Assembly: GCA_025354065.1 (NCBI GenBank)
Contig: JANXNM010000460.1
Coordinates: 1 to 47,147 of the forward strand
Source: Synechococcales cyanobacterium 340R_concoct_173_sub
GTDB taxonomy: Bacteria > Cyanobacteriota > Cyanobacteriia > Leptolyngbyales > Leptolyngbyaceae
Direction of reading: 5' to 3'
Length of the DNA stretch: 47,147 nt
In this document: positions 23,635 to 33,612 of the stretch, one piece after another
Layout: every line of letters begins with the position of its first letter
Numbering within the stretch: the first letter of the stretch is position 1
Notes under the pieces: model-generated
Told to the model about the DNA's origin: nothing
Databases searched by the model: none
The model's input: only the letters and a program-made list of their open reading frames with translations
Made by a program: the position numbers and the translations under genes

Positions 23635-25848
23635 ATGGTTCAAGCCCTTTCCAACCTTCTCTACGTCAATCCCAGCACCGGAAACGACAGTGCGTCCGGA
23701 TCCCAGCTAACACCCCTTAAAACCATCACCAAAGCAACTCAGCAAGCCACCCCAGGTAGTTCCATTCGCTTAATGCCCGGAACCTATAGTACAGCGACGG
23801 GCGAAGTATTTCCCTTAGTGGTGCCCAGTAACGTAACAGTTGTGGGGGACGAGAGCCAGAAAGGAAAAGGGATTCAAATTACGGGTAGTGGTCGCTACTT
23901 AAGCGCTAGTTTTGGCGGACAAAATGTCACCTTCAAACTTGAAAGCCTATCCACCTTAAAAGGCGTGACCCTTACCAACAATGAAAGCCGAGGCACAGGA
24001 ATTTGGATTGAAAGCACCAACCCAACCGTCGTAAATTGTACCTTTGTGAATTGTCAGCGTGAAGGTATCTTTGTAACCGGAACTGCCAAGCCGATCGTGA
24101 CAGATTGTGTATTCTTCCAAAATGCTGCCGCAGGGATTTCCATTGTTCGCGAGGCCAAAGGTGAATATCGCAATAATGTTTGTCAAAATACAGGATATGG
24201 CATTGCTGTGGGTGATAGTGCTGCGCCATTGTTAGTGGGAAATCGTATATTTGAAAATCGATCGGGCATTGTATTATCCCGTGCAGCACGTCCGGTTTTA
24301 CGAAACAATATTATTGAACGAAATACTGAAACTGGACTCGTCATTCTTGAAACCTGTGTCCCTGACCTAGGAAACCCTCAGGAACCGGGCGGCAACGCAA
24401 TGCGAGACAATGGCGAAGTTGATTTACAAAATGCGACCAATCCACAAATCACCATAGTTTCTGTGGGCAATCAACTCAATCCCACTCGACTGCAAGGTGC
24501 AATAGAACTCCTCGCCAATGAAATCCCCCCCATCAGCACTAATCCACCGATCGTTACTCCACCCGTCACTCCACCCGTCACTCCACCAAAAGTAGATCCA
24601 CCAAAAGTAGATCCACCCTTCAATCCAGCAGATCCAGAAATTATTGTTGAGCCGCCGATCGATCCGGTAATTGGAAAACCCACGATCGAACCTTCCGATA
24701 TCCAAGGTCATTGGGCAGAACCATTCATTCAATCATTAATCAACAAACAATTTGTTAGTGGGTTTCCTGATGGCACATTCAAACCCGAAACCGTCCTTAC
24801 TCGTGCCCAATTTGCAGCCGTTTTAGCAAAGACATTTGATTTACCCGCCAAACGACAACCTTCTACCTTCGCTGATGTGCCGTCTAGTTTCTGGGGTGCC
24901 GCCGCGATCGCAAAAGCAAATAGCATGGGCTTTATGGCAGGCTTCCCCGATGGCACCTTCCGCCCTGGCCAAAATCTTACCCGTGTACAAGCGATCGTCG
25001 CCTTAGTGAATGGTTTAGGTCTAACGGGTGGCGCATTAAATGTATTATCAACCTATAGCGATCGGACAGGCATTCCCAGCTATGCAATTGAATCTGTTTC
25101 AACAGCAACACAACGCGGAATGGTCGTAAATTATCCAAATCTCAAACAACTAAACCCAAATCGGGATATGACCCGCGCTGAATTTGCTGGGGTAATGTAT
25201 CAAGCATTAGTCGCCATCAATCGAAGCCCTGCGATCGCCTCTAACTATATTGTAAAACCTGATATTGGACTAATTCAATTTACAGATTTAGATTCGCACT
25301 GGGCCAAAGACTTTGTATTATCAATGGCAATGCAAGACTATATTCGAGGATATGCCGATGGAACCTTTAAACCCGATGTACCCATCACCCGATCGCAATT
25401 CGCCACCATTGCCGCCCGTGCCATCAATCCCCCACCCAGGCGCACCACTCAAAGCTTTAATGATGTCCCGAATGCCCATTGGGCCAAAGATTCAATTGAT
25501 CAAATAGTATCAGGCGGGTTTCTCGTGGGTGATGCCAGCGGGAAATTCTATCCAGACCAAAAGATGACTCGATTGCAATTAGTGCAAGCCTTAGTCTCTG
25601 GGCTATCACTTTCGGGGGGTAACACCGCGACCTTAGCTAAACTCACCGATCGGGCCAGCATTTCAGCAGATGCACAAACAATAGTTGCAACGGCCATTCA
25701 AAATCGTATTGTTGTGAATTATCCAGATGTCAACCAGTTCACCCCAAACCGTGAAGCAACCCGTGCGGAAGTGGTCGCAATGATCAACCAAGCACTCAGT
25801 CGATCGGGCCGAGCATTAGCCGTGAATTCGAGCTATATTCTCATTTAA
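23635..25848 (+). CDS. DUF1565 beta-helix protein with six SLH domains
   Basis: The 737-residue protein starts with a DUF1565/parallel beta-helix domain (residues ~5-270; LYVNPSTGNDSASGSQLTPL at the start and repeated TNxxITN-type turns). A Pro-rich linker follows (ITPPVTPPVTPPKVDPPK). Two sets of three S-layer homology domains complete it, with typical WAxxxI-DGTFKP-TRAQFA signatures from ~350 to the end. SLH domains bind pyruvylated cell-wall polysaccharide, so this should be an envelope protein. No signal peptide is obvious at the N-terminus (MVQALSNLLYVNP), which is odd for an exported protein; export may use another route or an alternative start. Confidence 0.9.
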   Translation: MVQALSNLLYVNPSTGNDSASGSQLTPLKTITKATQQATPGSSIRLMPGTYSTATGEVFPLVVPSNVTVVGDESQKGKGIQITGSGRYLSASFGGQNVTFKLESLSTLKGVTLTNNESRGTGIWIESTNPTVVNCTFVNCQREGIFVTGTAKPIVTDCVFFQNAAAGISIVREAKGEYRNNVCQNTGYGIAVGDSAAPLLVGNRIFENRSGIVLSRAARPVLRNNIIERNTETGLVILETCVPDLGNPQEPGGNAMRDNGEVDLQNATNPQITIVSVGNQLNPTRLQGAIELLANEIPPISTNPPIVTPPVTPPVTPPKVDPPKVDPPFNPADPEIIVEPPIDPVIGKPTIEPSDIQGHWAEPFIQSLINKQFVSGFPDGTFKPETVLTRAQFAAVLAKTFDLPAKRQPSTFADVPSSFWGAAAIAKANSMGFMAGFPDGTFRPGQNLTRVQAIVALVNGLGLTGGALNVLSTYSDRTGIPSYAIESVSTATQRGMVVNYPNLKQLNPNRDMTRAEFAGVMYQALVAINRSPAIASNYIVKPDIGLIQFTDLDSHWAKDFVLSMAMQDYIRGYADGTFKPDVPITRSQFATIAARAINPPPRRTTQSFNDVPNAHWAKDSIDQIVSGGFLVGDASGKFYPDQKMTRLQLVQALVSGLSLSGGNTATLAKLTDRASISADAQTIVATAIQNRIVVNYPDVNQFTPNREATRAEVVAMINQALSRSGRALAVNSSYILI

Positions 25849-25936
25849 CCAGATTATTAGTCGGTACCAAAGATCTCGACACCCTAAATCCTCTTGATAA
25901 GGGACATAACCAACTAATTTTAACTTAGAACTAATC

Positions 25937-26767
25937 ATGACAATCGACCGCTTCACCGCATTTACAACCATTTCGACAGGTGGAAATCCCGCTGGAGTTT
26001 GGATCGGTGACACCTTGCCTGACTCCAAAACAATGCAACAGATTGCAGCCGATATTGGGTTCTCTGAGACAGCATTTGTAATCCCGAAATCAGGTTTAAA
26101 TCGTACAATTCGTTATTATAGTCCAGAAGGTGAAGTCCCATTTTGTGGTCATGCCACGATCGCGACAGGGGTATATCTTGGCGAAAATCAAGGCGCTGGA
26201 GCATACCAATTGTCTACTATTGTTGGCATTGTTCCAGTTGTTGTAGATCAATTAGAAAGTGGCTACTGGGAAGCGGCATTAACGTCCGTTGAACCTCAGC
26301 AACGATCGATCGAAAATACAAGTCTCCTAGAAGCATTAGAATCATTAAATTGGCAACTAGATGAATTAGATTTAGCATTACCTCCGAGTTTTGCCTATGC
26401 TGGATCATGGCATTTAATTTTGGCCGTTAAAGACTACAATAGACTTGAACGATTGGACTATGATTTCGATCGGCTAAAAGCATTCATGATCTTGCATCAA
26501 TTAACGACATTACAATTAATTTGGCAAGAAGGCCCCACCCTATTTCATGCCCGAAATCCTTTCCCCGTCGGTGGGGTAATTGAAGATCCGGCAACAGGTT
26601 CAGCCGCTGCTGCACTCGGCGGATATCTGAGAGCCATTGAATACCTGCCTGTCCCCACAAAAATTCTAATTCGTCAAGGCGAAACTCTAGGCCGCCCCAG
26701 TCAATTAACCGTAGAAATTCCAAACGCAGGAGGGATTGTCGTACGTGGCACCGCTGTTCGACTATGA
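25937..26767 (+). CDS. PhzF-family isomerase/epimerase
   Basis: The 276-residue protein belongs to the PhzF/YddE family (diaminopimelate-epimerase fold). Typical motifs are FTAFTTISTGGNPAGVWIGD, GFSETAFVIPKSG with the conserved catalytic-position Glu, RYYSPEGEVPFCGHATIATGVYL, and the second-lobe DPATGSAAAALGGYL. Phenazine synthesis genes are absent here, and most family members have unknown substrates. The gene follows the SLH gene by 88 bases and stands ahead of the HEAT-repeat gene on the same strand. Confidence 0.9.
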   Translation: MTIDRFTAFTTISTGGNPAGVWIGDTLPDSKTMQQIAADIGFSETAFVIPKSGLNRTIRYYSPEGEVPFCGHATIATGVYLGENQGAGAYQLSTIVGIVPVVVDQLESGYWEAALTSVEPQQRSIENTSLLEALESLNWQLDELDLALPPSFAYAGSWHLILAVKDYNRLERLDYDFDRLKAFMILHQLTTLQLIWQEGPTLFHARNPFPVGGVIEDPATGSAAAALGGYLRAIEYLPVPTKILIRQGETLGRPSQLTVEIPNAGGIVVRGTAVRL

Positions 26768-26866
26768 TTGCATTATCCACAAAATGTCTATCGACGCTCC
26801 AGTAATTCCCTGGAGAAGCTGGGGCACTCTAGCCCGTAGGTTAGTACTCGATCGCCCCCTTGTTCT

Positions 26867-27799
26867 ATGCGCTTCCAGATCCCCACTCAAATATCTGTGC
26901 CCTGCCTACCTGTTCTAGCCCTACTGGCCACAGGTTTAGTAAGTTTTCCCTGCCACGGACAAACCGAACCAAAACCCAGCCCTATTGCTACGCCTACCAC
27001 CACAGTCAAATCCCCCGTAAAACAGACCAAAGATTGGTGGGTTCCAGGTCTATTAGGGGGCAGCATTTTGGTCGCAGGCGTAGGGGCTGTACTGATGATC
27101 AAACGATCGTCGCCGCCCATCACCGAAGCACCTGAACCTATCCTCTACAAACCACCTGAGCCGCAACCTACCGCAACCATTACGGCTTCCACAGCAGAAT
27201 GGTCAGCCCCAAAACCTTGGCGACCAAACTCCCTAACCACGTCAGTTAATGCACTAGCATCAATTGAGTTAGAAGAATCTAAATTAGAACTCGCGAACAA
27301 ACTTGATTCAGAAACGACCACGATCGCAACTACGGTTCGGATGCCAAAGGTCAGCGTCATGGATTCACTAGTTCACGAATTGCGAAATTCGGACCCCGCC
27401 AAGCGTCAAAAAGCAATTTGGGAACTTGGGCGAACTGGTGACTCACGAGCCGTGCAGCCAATGGTTGATCTGTTGCTCGACTCTGATTCTCGTCAGCGAA
27501 GTTTGGTACTATCAGCTCTATCTGAAATCAGTACTCGAACGCTTAAGCCCATGAGCCGTGCGCTTGCGATTTCAATGCAAGATGAAAATCCTGATGTTCG
27601 CAAAAATGCCATTCGAGATCTGACCCACATTTACGATAGCCTGACCTGCATTAGCCAACTGCTTAAAAATGCTTGCGAAGACCCAGATCCAGATGTCCAA
27701 GATACAGCCAAGTGGGCGATCGGACAAATTAACCGCATCAAATCTCCGCTCATTCAAGGCGCAGGACCAAGTGTGAGTCAACCCGAAAGCTTGAATTAA
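26867..27799 (+). CDS. HEAT-repeat protein with N-terminal membrane segments
   Basis: The 310-residue protein starts with a signal or membrane segment (LPVLALLATGLVSFPCHGQ) and has another membrane helix (VPGLLGGSILVAGVGAVLMI at about residues 62-81). A Pro/Thr-rich stretch follows, then C-terminal HEAT/armadillo-type repeats (ELRNSDPAKRQKAIWELGRTGDSRAVQPMVDLL, DENPDVRKNAIRDLTHIYDS, EDPDPDVQDTAKWAIGQI). HEAT domains are protein-interaction scaffolds. The role is unknown; similar cyanobacterial proteins occur widely. The convergent YqhA-like gene ends within its last codons (27796-27799). Confidence 0.85.
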   Translation: MRFQIPTQISVPCLPVLALLATGLVSFPCHGQTEPKPSPIATPTTTVKSPVKQTKDWWVPGLLGGSILVAGVGAVLMIKRSSPPITEAPEPILYKPPEPQPTATITASTAEWSAPKPWRPNSLTTSVNALASIELEESKLELANKLDSETTTIATTVRMPKVSVMDSLVHELRNSDPAKRQKAIWELGRTGDSRAVQPMVDLLLDSDSRQRSLVLSALSEISTRTLKPMSRALAISMQDENPDVRKNAIRDLTHIYDSLTCISQLLKNACEDPDPDVQDTAKWAIGQINRIKSPLIQGAGPSVSQPESLN

Positions 27800-28320
27800 T
27801 GTCCTCTAGGATCGCGATGAGTATTCAGAAAGAACGTAAGTGACGCGATCACGATTCCGATGCTAACCCCAAACGGCAGTAAATTAGTTTCCCCATCCCA
27901 ACTCACCGCCTGTCCCAAAAACACAACACCCAACACAACAACAACCACACTTATTAATCGAGCTTTGAGATCATCAATAGTCCGAATTTCTAGCCATCTG
28001 GGGACTTCGATATGTTCATCAATGAAGAGTTCGTATAAACCCAAAGATGTAATATAAAACACGGTTCCCAACAAAAACAAATCAATTACTTCAATCATCG
28101 ACACCACTAGCTTTTTCGCTACCTTGCTAGAGATTTCACCGTAAGTAATGATTTGAGCTATAGAATTAAATGTGAGAAACCCACCATAAATTAAAATCAC
28201 GATCGAGGCGAGAAATGAGCAGAAGACCGCAATAATGATGAAAAACCGTCCTCCAGCAATGATTTGAGGGAATTTTTTTCTAGACATAAGTACTTTAGAA
28301 CAAAATAAGAGCGCCTTCAA
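27796..28320 (-). CDS. YqhA/UPF0114 family membrane protein
   Basis: The 174-residue protein has three to four membrane helices: FFIIIAVFCSFLASIVILIY, IDLFLLGTVFYITSLGLYEL, LISVVVVVLGVVFLGQAV, and GVSIGIVIASLTFFL. The central FIDEHIEVPRWLEIRTIDDLK loop is characteristic of UPF0114. ATG 28320 gives a short extra leader; an internal Met (MSRKKFPQIIAGG) at about 28287 may be the true start. Family function is not established. It overlaps the HEAT gene tail convergently by 4 bases. Confidence 0.86.
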   Translation of the reverse strand: MKALLFCSKVLMSRKKFPQIIAGGRFFIIIAVFCSFLASIVILIYGGFLTFNSIAQIITYGEISSKVAKKLVVSMIEVIDLFLLGTVFYITSLGLYELFIDEHIEVPRWLEIRTIDDLKARLISVVVVVLGVVFLGQAVSWDGETNLLPFGVSIGIVIASLTFFLNTHRDPRGH

Positions 28321-28354
28321 ATCAAATCATACTTAGTTTTAATCCGATCGGAAT

Positions 28355-29188
28355 TTATCTTAAAAGAATTCGACTCTTTGGGCCGATCGGTGAATCCTGT
28401 CTATCTAAGACCACCCGATTCACCTCAAAAAATTGTGGATTCCCATTCAACAATCCAGCCAAATCACTAGGATCAGGCGTTGCGATCGGACTCCCTGGAT
28501 TGGTCCCTGGATTAGTTGCAGTGTTAGCTGGAACCGTAATACTCAAAGAAACAGGGACGGCAGTAATGCCATAGGAACGAACTGTTACGATTGCAGGGAT
28601 TTTAGGATTTGTTCCGCGATATTGAGACTGAAAATCGAACACCGTTGGACTCGTACCGCCATTACTCGCACTATAGCGCGGCCCTTGACCTTGGACTTCA
28701 AAGGTTCCTTGATATTGTTTTCCCGTGGCTGAATCCGTCACAGTGCCAACGAAGTTTCCTCTCAAAACCAATTCATCTTGAATATTTCCCCATAATTTTA
28801 CAGGTGCATCATTATTAAACCGTTGAGTGAATTTAAGATCGCCCTGAAGCGCACTAGACGTGAGAATTCCATCGACAGACACAACGGGAATGCCTCGAAA
28901 ATCTACATAGTATTTACCATTATTACCAACCTGAACCAATGCGGGATTGAAGGATTCAGCAGAATAAACTAGAACTCCATTGCGAAAATATCGACCTTGA
29001 CTATCGGTATCTACACGAGTGGTGCCAGCGTTGAAATTAGGATTTTTATTAGGTAATTGAACGGTGCCGGAAATAACTCCAGAACTTTTGACAGTGATTT
29101 GAGCGGATGCACTTTTATGAATTAAAACCGTGCTAAAGATCGTAAGGACGATCGTATTGATTAATAGTTGACAGAGTGAAGTTTGCAT
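28355..29188 (-). CDS. Secreted protein of unknown function
   Basis: The 277-residue protein carries an N-terminal signal peptide (LLINTIVLTIFSTVLIHKSASA, cleavage after ASA). The mature part is rich in Gly, Thr, Val and Asn with beta-strand character (ITVKSSGVISGTVQLPN, GNFVGTVTDSATGKQYQGTF). A repetitive NTATNPGTNPGSPIATPDPS linker lies near residues 220-240. No enzyme motif is seen. It lies directly downstream of the porin gene (42 bases after its stop) on the same strand, so it may be co-transcribed and act in the outer envelope. Confidence 0.8.
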   Translation of the reverse strand: MQTSLCQLLINTIVLTIFSTVLIHKSASAQITVKSSGVISGTVQLPNKNPNFNAGTTRVDTDSQGRYFRNGVLVYSAESFNPALVQVGNNGKYYVDFRGIPVVSVDGILTSSALQGDLKFTQRFNNDAPVKLWGNIQDELVLRGNFVGTVTDSATGKQYQGTFEVQGQGPRYSASNGGTSPTVFDFQSQYRGTNPKIPAIVTVRSYGITAVPVSLSITVPANTATNPGTNPGSPIATPDPSDLAGLLNGNPQFFEVNRVVLDRQDSPIGPKSRILLR

Positions 29189-29229
29189 TCGCTGAAATTC
29201 CTTAATTGTGAATTGAATAGGTCATTAAA

Positions 29230-30840
29230 CTAGAACTGAAAACTAGCGCGCATAGTTCCAATCATCAATGTGTCATTACTTGCATTATGATTCGGATTTA
29301 AAATCATGAGCACCCCCGGCGTAATAGTGATATTGTCACTAATTTTTGCTCGATAAAAAGCTTCGATATGGAGCGTACTAGAAGATTGCCCACCCTGAGT
29401 TCCATTATCGCTGAAATTCGGAAAATTTAATCCGTCTGGCAATGTACTTGATGTGATTTTAGGCGGTTGACCTACTAAAATACCGCCGAGATTTCCAGGA
29501 ATAAACAGATCAGGCAATGCTGAAAACACCATCCAATTAGTCGTTTCTACGGATCCCGTTTGACCTATTGCATTAGAGCTAGTCCAGCCACCCCAAGCCC
29601 CGATCGTCCATTTAGGATTAACACGCCATGCCGCAGTCGCCCCGATTGCTTGAGTGGAAGTCGCCACATTATCAACAACCAACGGTGAAATCAATTGCGT
29701 ATCCCCCACCCCAAATCCTAAAACACCATTGGGACTACGGGAATATAAATAATGCAATCCTACATCGATCGCTTTTGTCGGAGCCAATGAAAGTTGTGCG
29801 CCCGCTGTATAGCTACCATTCAAAAAACCACCACTATTCGCATCAGAAGTAACAGCAGGATTTGTGGCTGAATATACACCTTGAAGACTAACGTTCGGCG
29901 TAATTTGCCAATCTAACCCAATGCCTGCACTAGTATCCGCCACACTCAAAATAGGATTACGCTGTCCAAACCGAGATAATGCGCCATCGGCATAGCCTTC
30001 TAATGGATTGATACCTCGGAAAACATTCTCTGGGTTAACACCAGCCGCTCCAATCACAACGCCAAATTTTTTGGTAATAGGAAAACGATAGGAAAGATCA
30101 CTAATTAAAAGCTGATTATTAAGTTCAGATTCATAAGCAAGGCGGCCTGTATTTGTCGATAAAATTCCGGCACTTGATGATATGTTTCCGGTTTGTAATC
30201 CAGTCAGTAATAGGTCATCACCACGAAAAGAAGTGGCTATTGTGATTTGTGCATTGTAGCCCAGACTTAAATTAGCTTGGCCCGATCGTTCTTTTATGCC
30301 ATCTTTTGGAAATAGATCAATTCCTATATTATTACTTCCCTGCAATCCCATAACAACTTGCCCATAGAGTTTAGTAGTGGTCGAGAATTGCTGTTTTTCT
30401 AGGGTTGCGACTTTACTCTCGAGTCCATTGACTTTACCGCGCAATATTGCCAATTCAGAAGCAAACTGTTGTTGAAGTTTACGCAATGTATTTAAATCTT
30501 CGCGTCTTGCCCCATTGCTATTGGCCGAAATCAAATCATTGACTCGATCCATACAAGAATTCAACCCCGCCGCAAATTCATAGCGAGATAAAGCCCGATC
30601 GCCTCGGTAGGTCTTGTTAGGAAATCCTGCAATGCAGCCATACCGTTCGACTAAAGATTGAAGCGACTGAAATGCCCAATCGGTCGGTTTTACATCTATC
30701 AATTGTGATACGGACGTGACTTGATCCAATGAATCATCGTCTACTGTTGGCAGGTCGATCGCATAGGCTGATGTACCACTGCCATTAACCGCTGCGGCTA
30801 ATGTGAGAAAGACGATCGTACCCAAGTTGAAAGGTTTCAT
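29230..30840 (-). CDS. SLH-OprB type iron-uptake porin
   Basis: The 536-residue cyanobacterial outer-membrane porin has a signal peptide (FLTLAAAVNGSGTSAYA), an SLH domain at residues ~50-110 (VKPTDWAFQSLQSLVERYGCIAGFPNKTYRGDRALSRYEFAAGL), a coiled coil (TLRKLQQQFASELAILRGKVNGLESKVATLEKQQ), and a C-terminal OprB-like beta-barrel ending in an aromatic strand with terminal Phe (MRASFQF). The SLH domain anchors the porin to peptidoglycan. In cyanobacteria, such porins admit inorganic ions, including iron. The gene is followed by the secreted protein gene. Confidence 0.93.
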   Translation of the reverse strand: MKPFNLGTIVFLTLAAAVNGSGTSAYAIDLPTVDDDSLDQVTSVSQLIDVKPTDWAFQSLQSLVERYGCIAGFPNKTYRGDRALSRYEFAAGLNSCMDRVNDLISANSNGARREDLNTLRKLQQQFASELAILRGKVNGLESKVATLEKQQFSTTTKLYGQVVMGLQGSNNIGIDLFPKDGIKERSGQANLSLGYNAQITIATSFRGDDLLLTGLQTGNISSSAGILSTNTGRLAYESELNNQLLISDLSYRFPITKKFGVVIGAAGVNPENVFRGINPLEGYADGALSRFGQRNPILSVADTSAGIGLDWQITPNVSLQGVYSATNPAVTSDANSGGFLNGSYTAGAQLSLAPTKAIDVGLHYLYSRSPNGVLGFGVGDTQLISPLVVDNVATSTQAIGATAAWRVNPKWTIGAWGGWTSSNAIGQTGSVETTNWMVFSALPDLFIPGNLGGILVGQPPKITSSTLPDGLNFPNFSDNGTQGGQSSSTLHIEAFYRAKISDNITITPGVLMILNPNHNASNDTLMIGTMRASFQF

Positions 30841-31007
30841 AAAAAAGTCAGCAATGAAGCAATTAATATTGCCATAAGAAATCTAGATCGGCACAGGGAT
30901 CTGAACCCCTTAATTCATGGATTTTTAAATTTTGGCAATGTGGGATTTGTTTACGGGAGATATTCAGGCTCTAAAATAGGAAAACTCATAGAGAGCAGGA
31001 TTCTTTA

Positions 31008-33419
31008 ATGGACTCATTTCTGGTGTTGGATACGGAGGGACGCGACTATTTAAAAGAAATTGCCATTTTTGACGATCGGGGAACGTTGGTTTATCAGGCT
31101 TGGGTGAATGAACATCCAGAAAATTCGACTCGGCTCCTCCATACTTATCCACTCAAACAAGTCGTTTCTGAGTTTTTGGCGATCGTTAAGTCTCGTGCAA
31201 TCGTCTGTCATTATGCCAAGCACGATCGTCAAATGCTTCAAAAAGCCTGCCAGCAATCCCAAATCCGGTTTCCTAACCTAAACTTTATTTGCACAGTCGA
31301 ACTCGCCCAAACGACTTTTCCCAATTTTGCGAGCTACTCTTTAGAATATTTGAGTAAGAAGCTAAATTTAAAAGCTGATCAAAAAACCTTCAATCCTAGA
31401 CAAGCCCATGGCGCAAAATATGACGCGCATTTCACCTATCATCTCTATCAAAAAATACTCTCTATGCAGCCCTCTTCTCTGACATTAGCCCTCAAAGCAC
31501 AACTCAAACAACAGCCCAATCCCTTCGCCAGTAGTCGGGTTGACAATCCATTTCAGGATCATCCAGATCAAAAACAAATTTATCAGCGGGAGTTTGAGCA
31601 GCTTAAAGCCGCGATCGGGGATATTTGTCAAGACAAAAACCGCCAAAGTCGAGGTGCAGTGGTAATTGGCGAACCGGGTTCGGGAAAAACGCACTTGATG
31701 ATGCGATTAGCAAAGGAATTATTAAAAGTAAATCGTCTCTTATTTATTCGTCATCCTAATAATCCTGATGCAATTCTCCATCATATTTATAGTCGTATTC
31801 TTGAATCTTTTATTGAAAAAGTTCCAGATACAGGTTACACCCAACTTGAACATCTGATGGGCCATAGTTTTACAAAACTTCTCAGCACCAGCCGTCATAT
31901 CAATCTGATAAAAATCGATCTACAAATTATTGAAGCTGTGAAAGAGTCACCCCTAAAACTCTATGAACTCGCATCAGAGGGCACTGAAACTAAACGTAAA
32001 CTATGGAAACATATTGAGAGACGGATTCTAGATTGGTGGGTCGATTCCTATGGTTTTTCGGGCTATGCAACCCAAATTTTGAAAGGAATTATCGGATTTT
32101 GTACCTATTCTGATAATCGTCGTAAAGGTATTGTGCAGCGTTGGCTTGCAGGCGGTTCGGTGAGTTTGGAAGATTTGAAGCTCGTTGGGCTGGATGACTG
32201 GCAATCAGATATGAGTCAGGAATCATTTTCATTAGAAGCGATCGCAGTTTTTAGTAAGTTGTCGCTGTTGGATGAGCCGTTACTAATCGTATTTGACCAA
32301 CTTGAAAGCTTAAATTTAGACCACAATAAAAAACTATTACTTAATTTTGGCGAAGCGGTAAAGGAAATATTTACCCATGTCCCTAATAGCTTAATCATTC
32401 TAAATCTCTTTCCTAATAATTGGCAGAAGTTTCAGACTGAGTTTAGTCCAGCGGTTGTCGATCGTATTTCACAAGTCCAAGTTGAATTAAGCCGCCCAAA
32501 TTTGGAAACCCTTGATCAAATTTTACAAGTGCGATTACAAGAGAACCAGATTGATTTATCGAATCTATTCACATCTGACGATCGAGCCGTAATTCTGAAC
32601 CAGTCATCCATTCGAGCCATGCTTAACTGTGCCGCTCACTATTTCCGCTACCGAGTTCATGATGTGCCGTTACCGATCGGACTAACGACCTTAGAGCCTA
32701 TTTCTTCCTCTCCGTCAAAGGATTCAGTAGATCAAATACTACCCGATCAATCGATCATTCAGCGACTCGATCAACTTGAGCGCAACATTCAGCAGCTTAC
32801 TAATATTGTCGAGACAATGACAGGTGGCAATCCGATTCCAAATCCACCGATTCCAAGTTCACCGATTCAGGAGTTTATTATAACCAATCGTATACTCTTA
32901 CAGAAAGACTATCAAAAACCACAAATTATTACGGATAGTGATGACATTGGTAAATTAACAACAATCGCCCAAGCCTTTAGTTTACTAATTCCCTTAGAGA
33001 TTGATTATTTGCGATTAGGAAAACGAGTATTACCAGAACATTTGGAACTGATTGGGACACGAAAGGTTGCGATCGGATTCTTGCAAACCGATGGAAGTGG
33101 ATTCACTAGTCGGATCAAAAACTGGAATGAATTGCTCATCACCGATCGATCGATACAATATCAACTCTGGCGAGATATAAGAGTCCCAGAAATTTCAGGT
33201 AAAGTAGGCCGAGGAGAAATCGAGAAATTAAATCACACCCCAAATGGTAGTTTCATCACCATGGAGGAGAAGAAACGCATAGACTTTGAACTAATATACC
33301 GATTGATTATCGATATCCAGAATCGCGATTTAGAAATGAGTTTAGAAGATGCAATTCAATGTATTCAAGTAGAGCTAAAAGATTGTTGGGTTTGTCAACT
33401 TTTTCAGATCATCCAGTAA
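31008..33419 (+). CDS. DEDDh exonuclease fused to a P-loop ATPase, 803 residues, unknown role
   Basis: Residues 1-150 form a DnaQ/RNase T-like 3'-5' exonuclease: Asp8 and Glu10 (LVLDTEG), Asp73 (CHYAKHDRQM), and His134-Asp139 in the HGAKYDAH motif. All four acidic ligands and the catalytic His are present. After a linker with NPF motifs there is Walker A GEPGSGKT at 221-228 and a Walker B-like LLIVFDQLE near 425. Residues ~580-620 contain a coiled coil (IIQRLDQLERNIQQLTNIVETM). The C-terminal ~150 residues (ending GKVGRGEIEKLNHTPNGSFI... VCQLFQIIQ) are of unknown fold. Flanking genes (porin, SpoIID) give no help. Repair, RNA processing or defence are possible; no role is assigned. Confidence 0.85.
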   Translation: MDSFLVLDTEGRDYLKEIAIFDDRGTLVYQAWVNEHPENSTRLLHTYPLKQVVSEFLAIVKSRAIVCHYAKHDRQMLQKACQQSQIRFPNLNFICTVELAQTTFPNFASYSLEYLSKKLNLKADQKTFNPRQAHGAKYDAHFTYHLYQKILSMQPSSLTLALKAQLKQQPNPFASSRVDNPFQDHPDQKQIYQREFEQLKAAIGDICQDKNRQSRGAVVIGEPGSGKTHLMMRLAKELLKVNRLLFIRHPNNPDAILHHIYSRILESFIEKVPDTGYTQLEHLMGHSFTKLLSTSRHINLIKIDLQIIEAVKESPLKLYELASEGTETKRKLWKHIERRILDWWVDSYGFSGYATQILKGIIGFCTYSDNRRKGIVQRWLAGGSVSLEDLKLVGLDDWQSDMSQESFSLEAIAVFSKLSLLDEPLLIVFDQLESLNLDHNKKLLLNFGEAVKEIFTHVPNSLIILNLFPNNWQKFQTEFSPAVVDRISQVQVELSRPNLETLDQILQVRLQENQIDLSNLFTSDDRAVILNQSSIRAMLNCAAHYFRYRVHDVPLPIGLTTLEPISSSPSKDSVDQILPDQSIIQRLDQLERNIQQLTNIVETMTGGNPIPNPPIPSSPIQEFIITNRILLQKDYQKPQIITDSDDIGKLTTIAQAFSLLIPLEIDYLRLGKRVLPEHLELIGTRKVAIGFLQTDGSGFTSRIKNWNELLITDRSIQYQLWRDIRVPEISGKVGRGEIEKLNHTPNGSFITMEEKKRIDFELIYRLIIDIQNRDLEMSLEDAIQCIQVELKDCWVCQLFQIIQ

Positions 33420-33612
33420 AAGCCGATCGTTGTCCCTCTGTGAGGTTTGAACGAAAGTGTCATTACGCAATGCAACTAGCTAATCAGGCTTAACGGAATT
33501 TGTCCTTGAGCACTGCTACTCGTTATATTTTTTAACAGGGGAACAAATCTAACCGCAAATTCTTCCACAAACCCGTACAATCTAAAACTAGTTTGAAACT
33601 TCGGTTGGTGTT

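Noticed and set aside
26796..26820. Hairpin CTCCAG...CTGGAG after the PhzF gene as a terminator
   Set aside because: Short stem and no U-tract; too weak to list as a feature.
31008..33419. Calling the exonuclease-ATPase protein a known named defence system
   Set aside because: No partner genes and no recalled system matches the domain order, so it is left unassigned.
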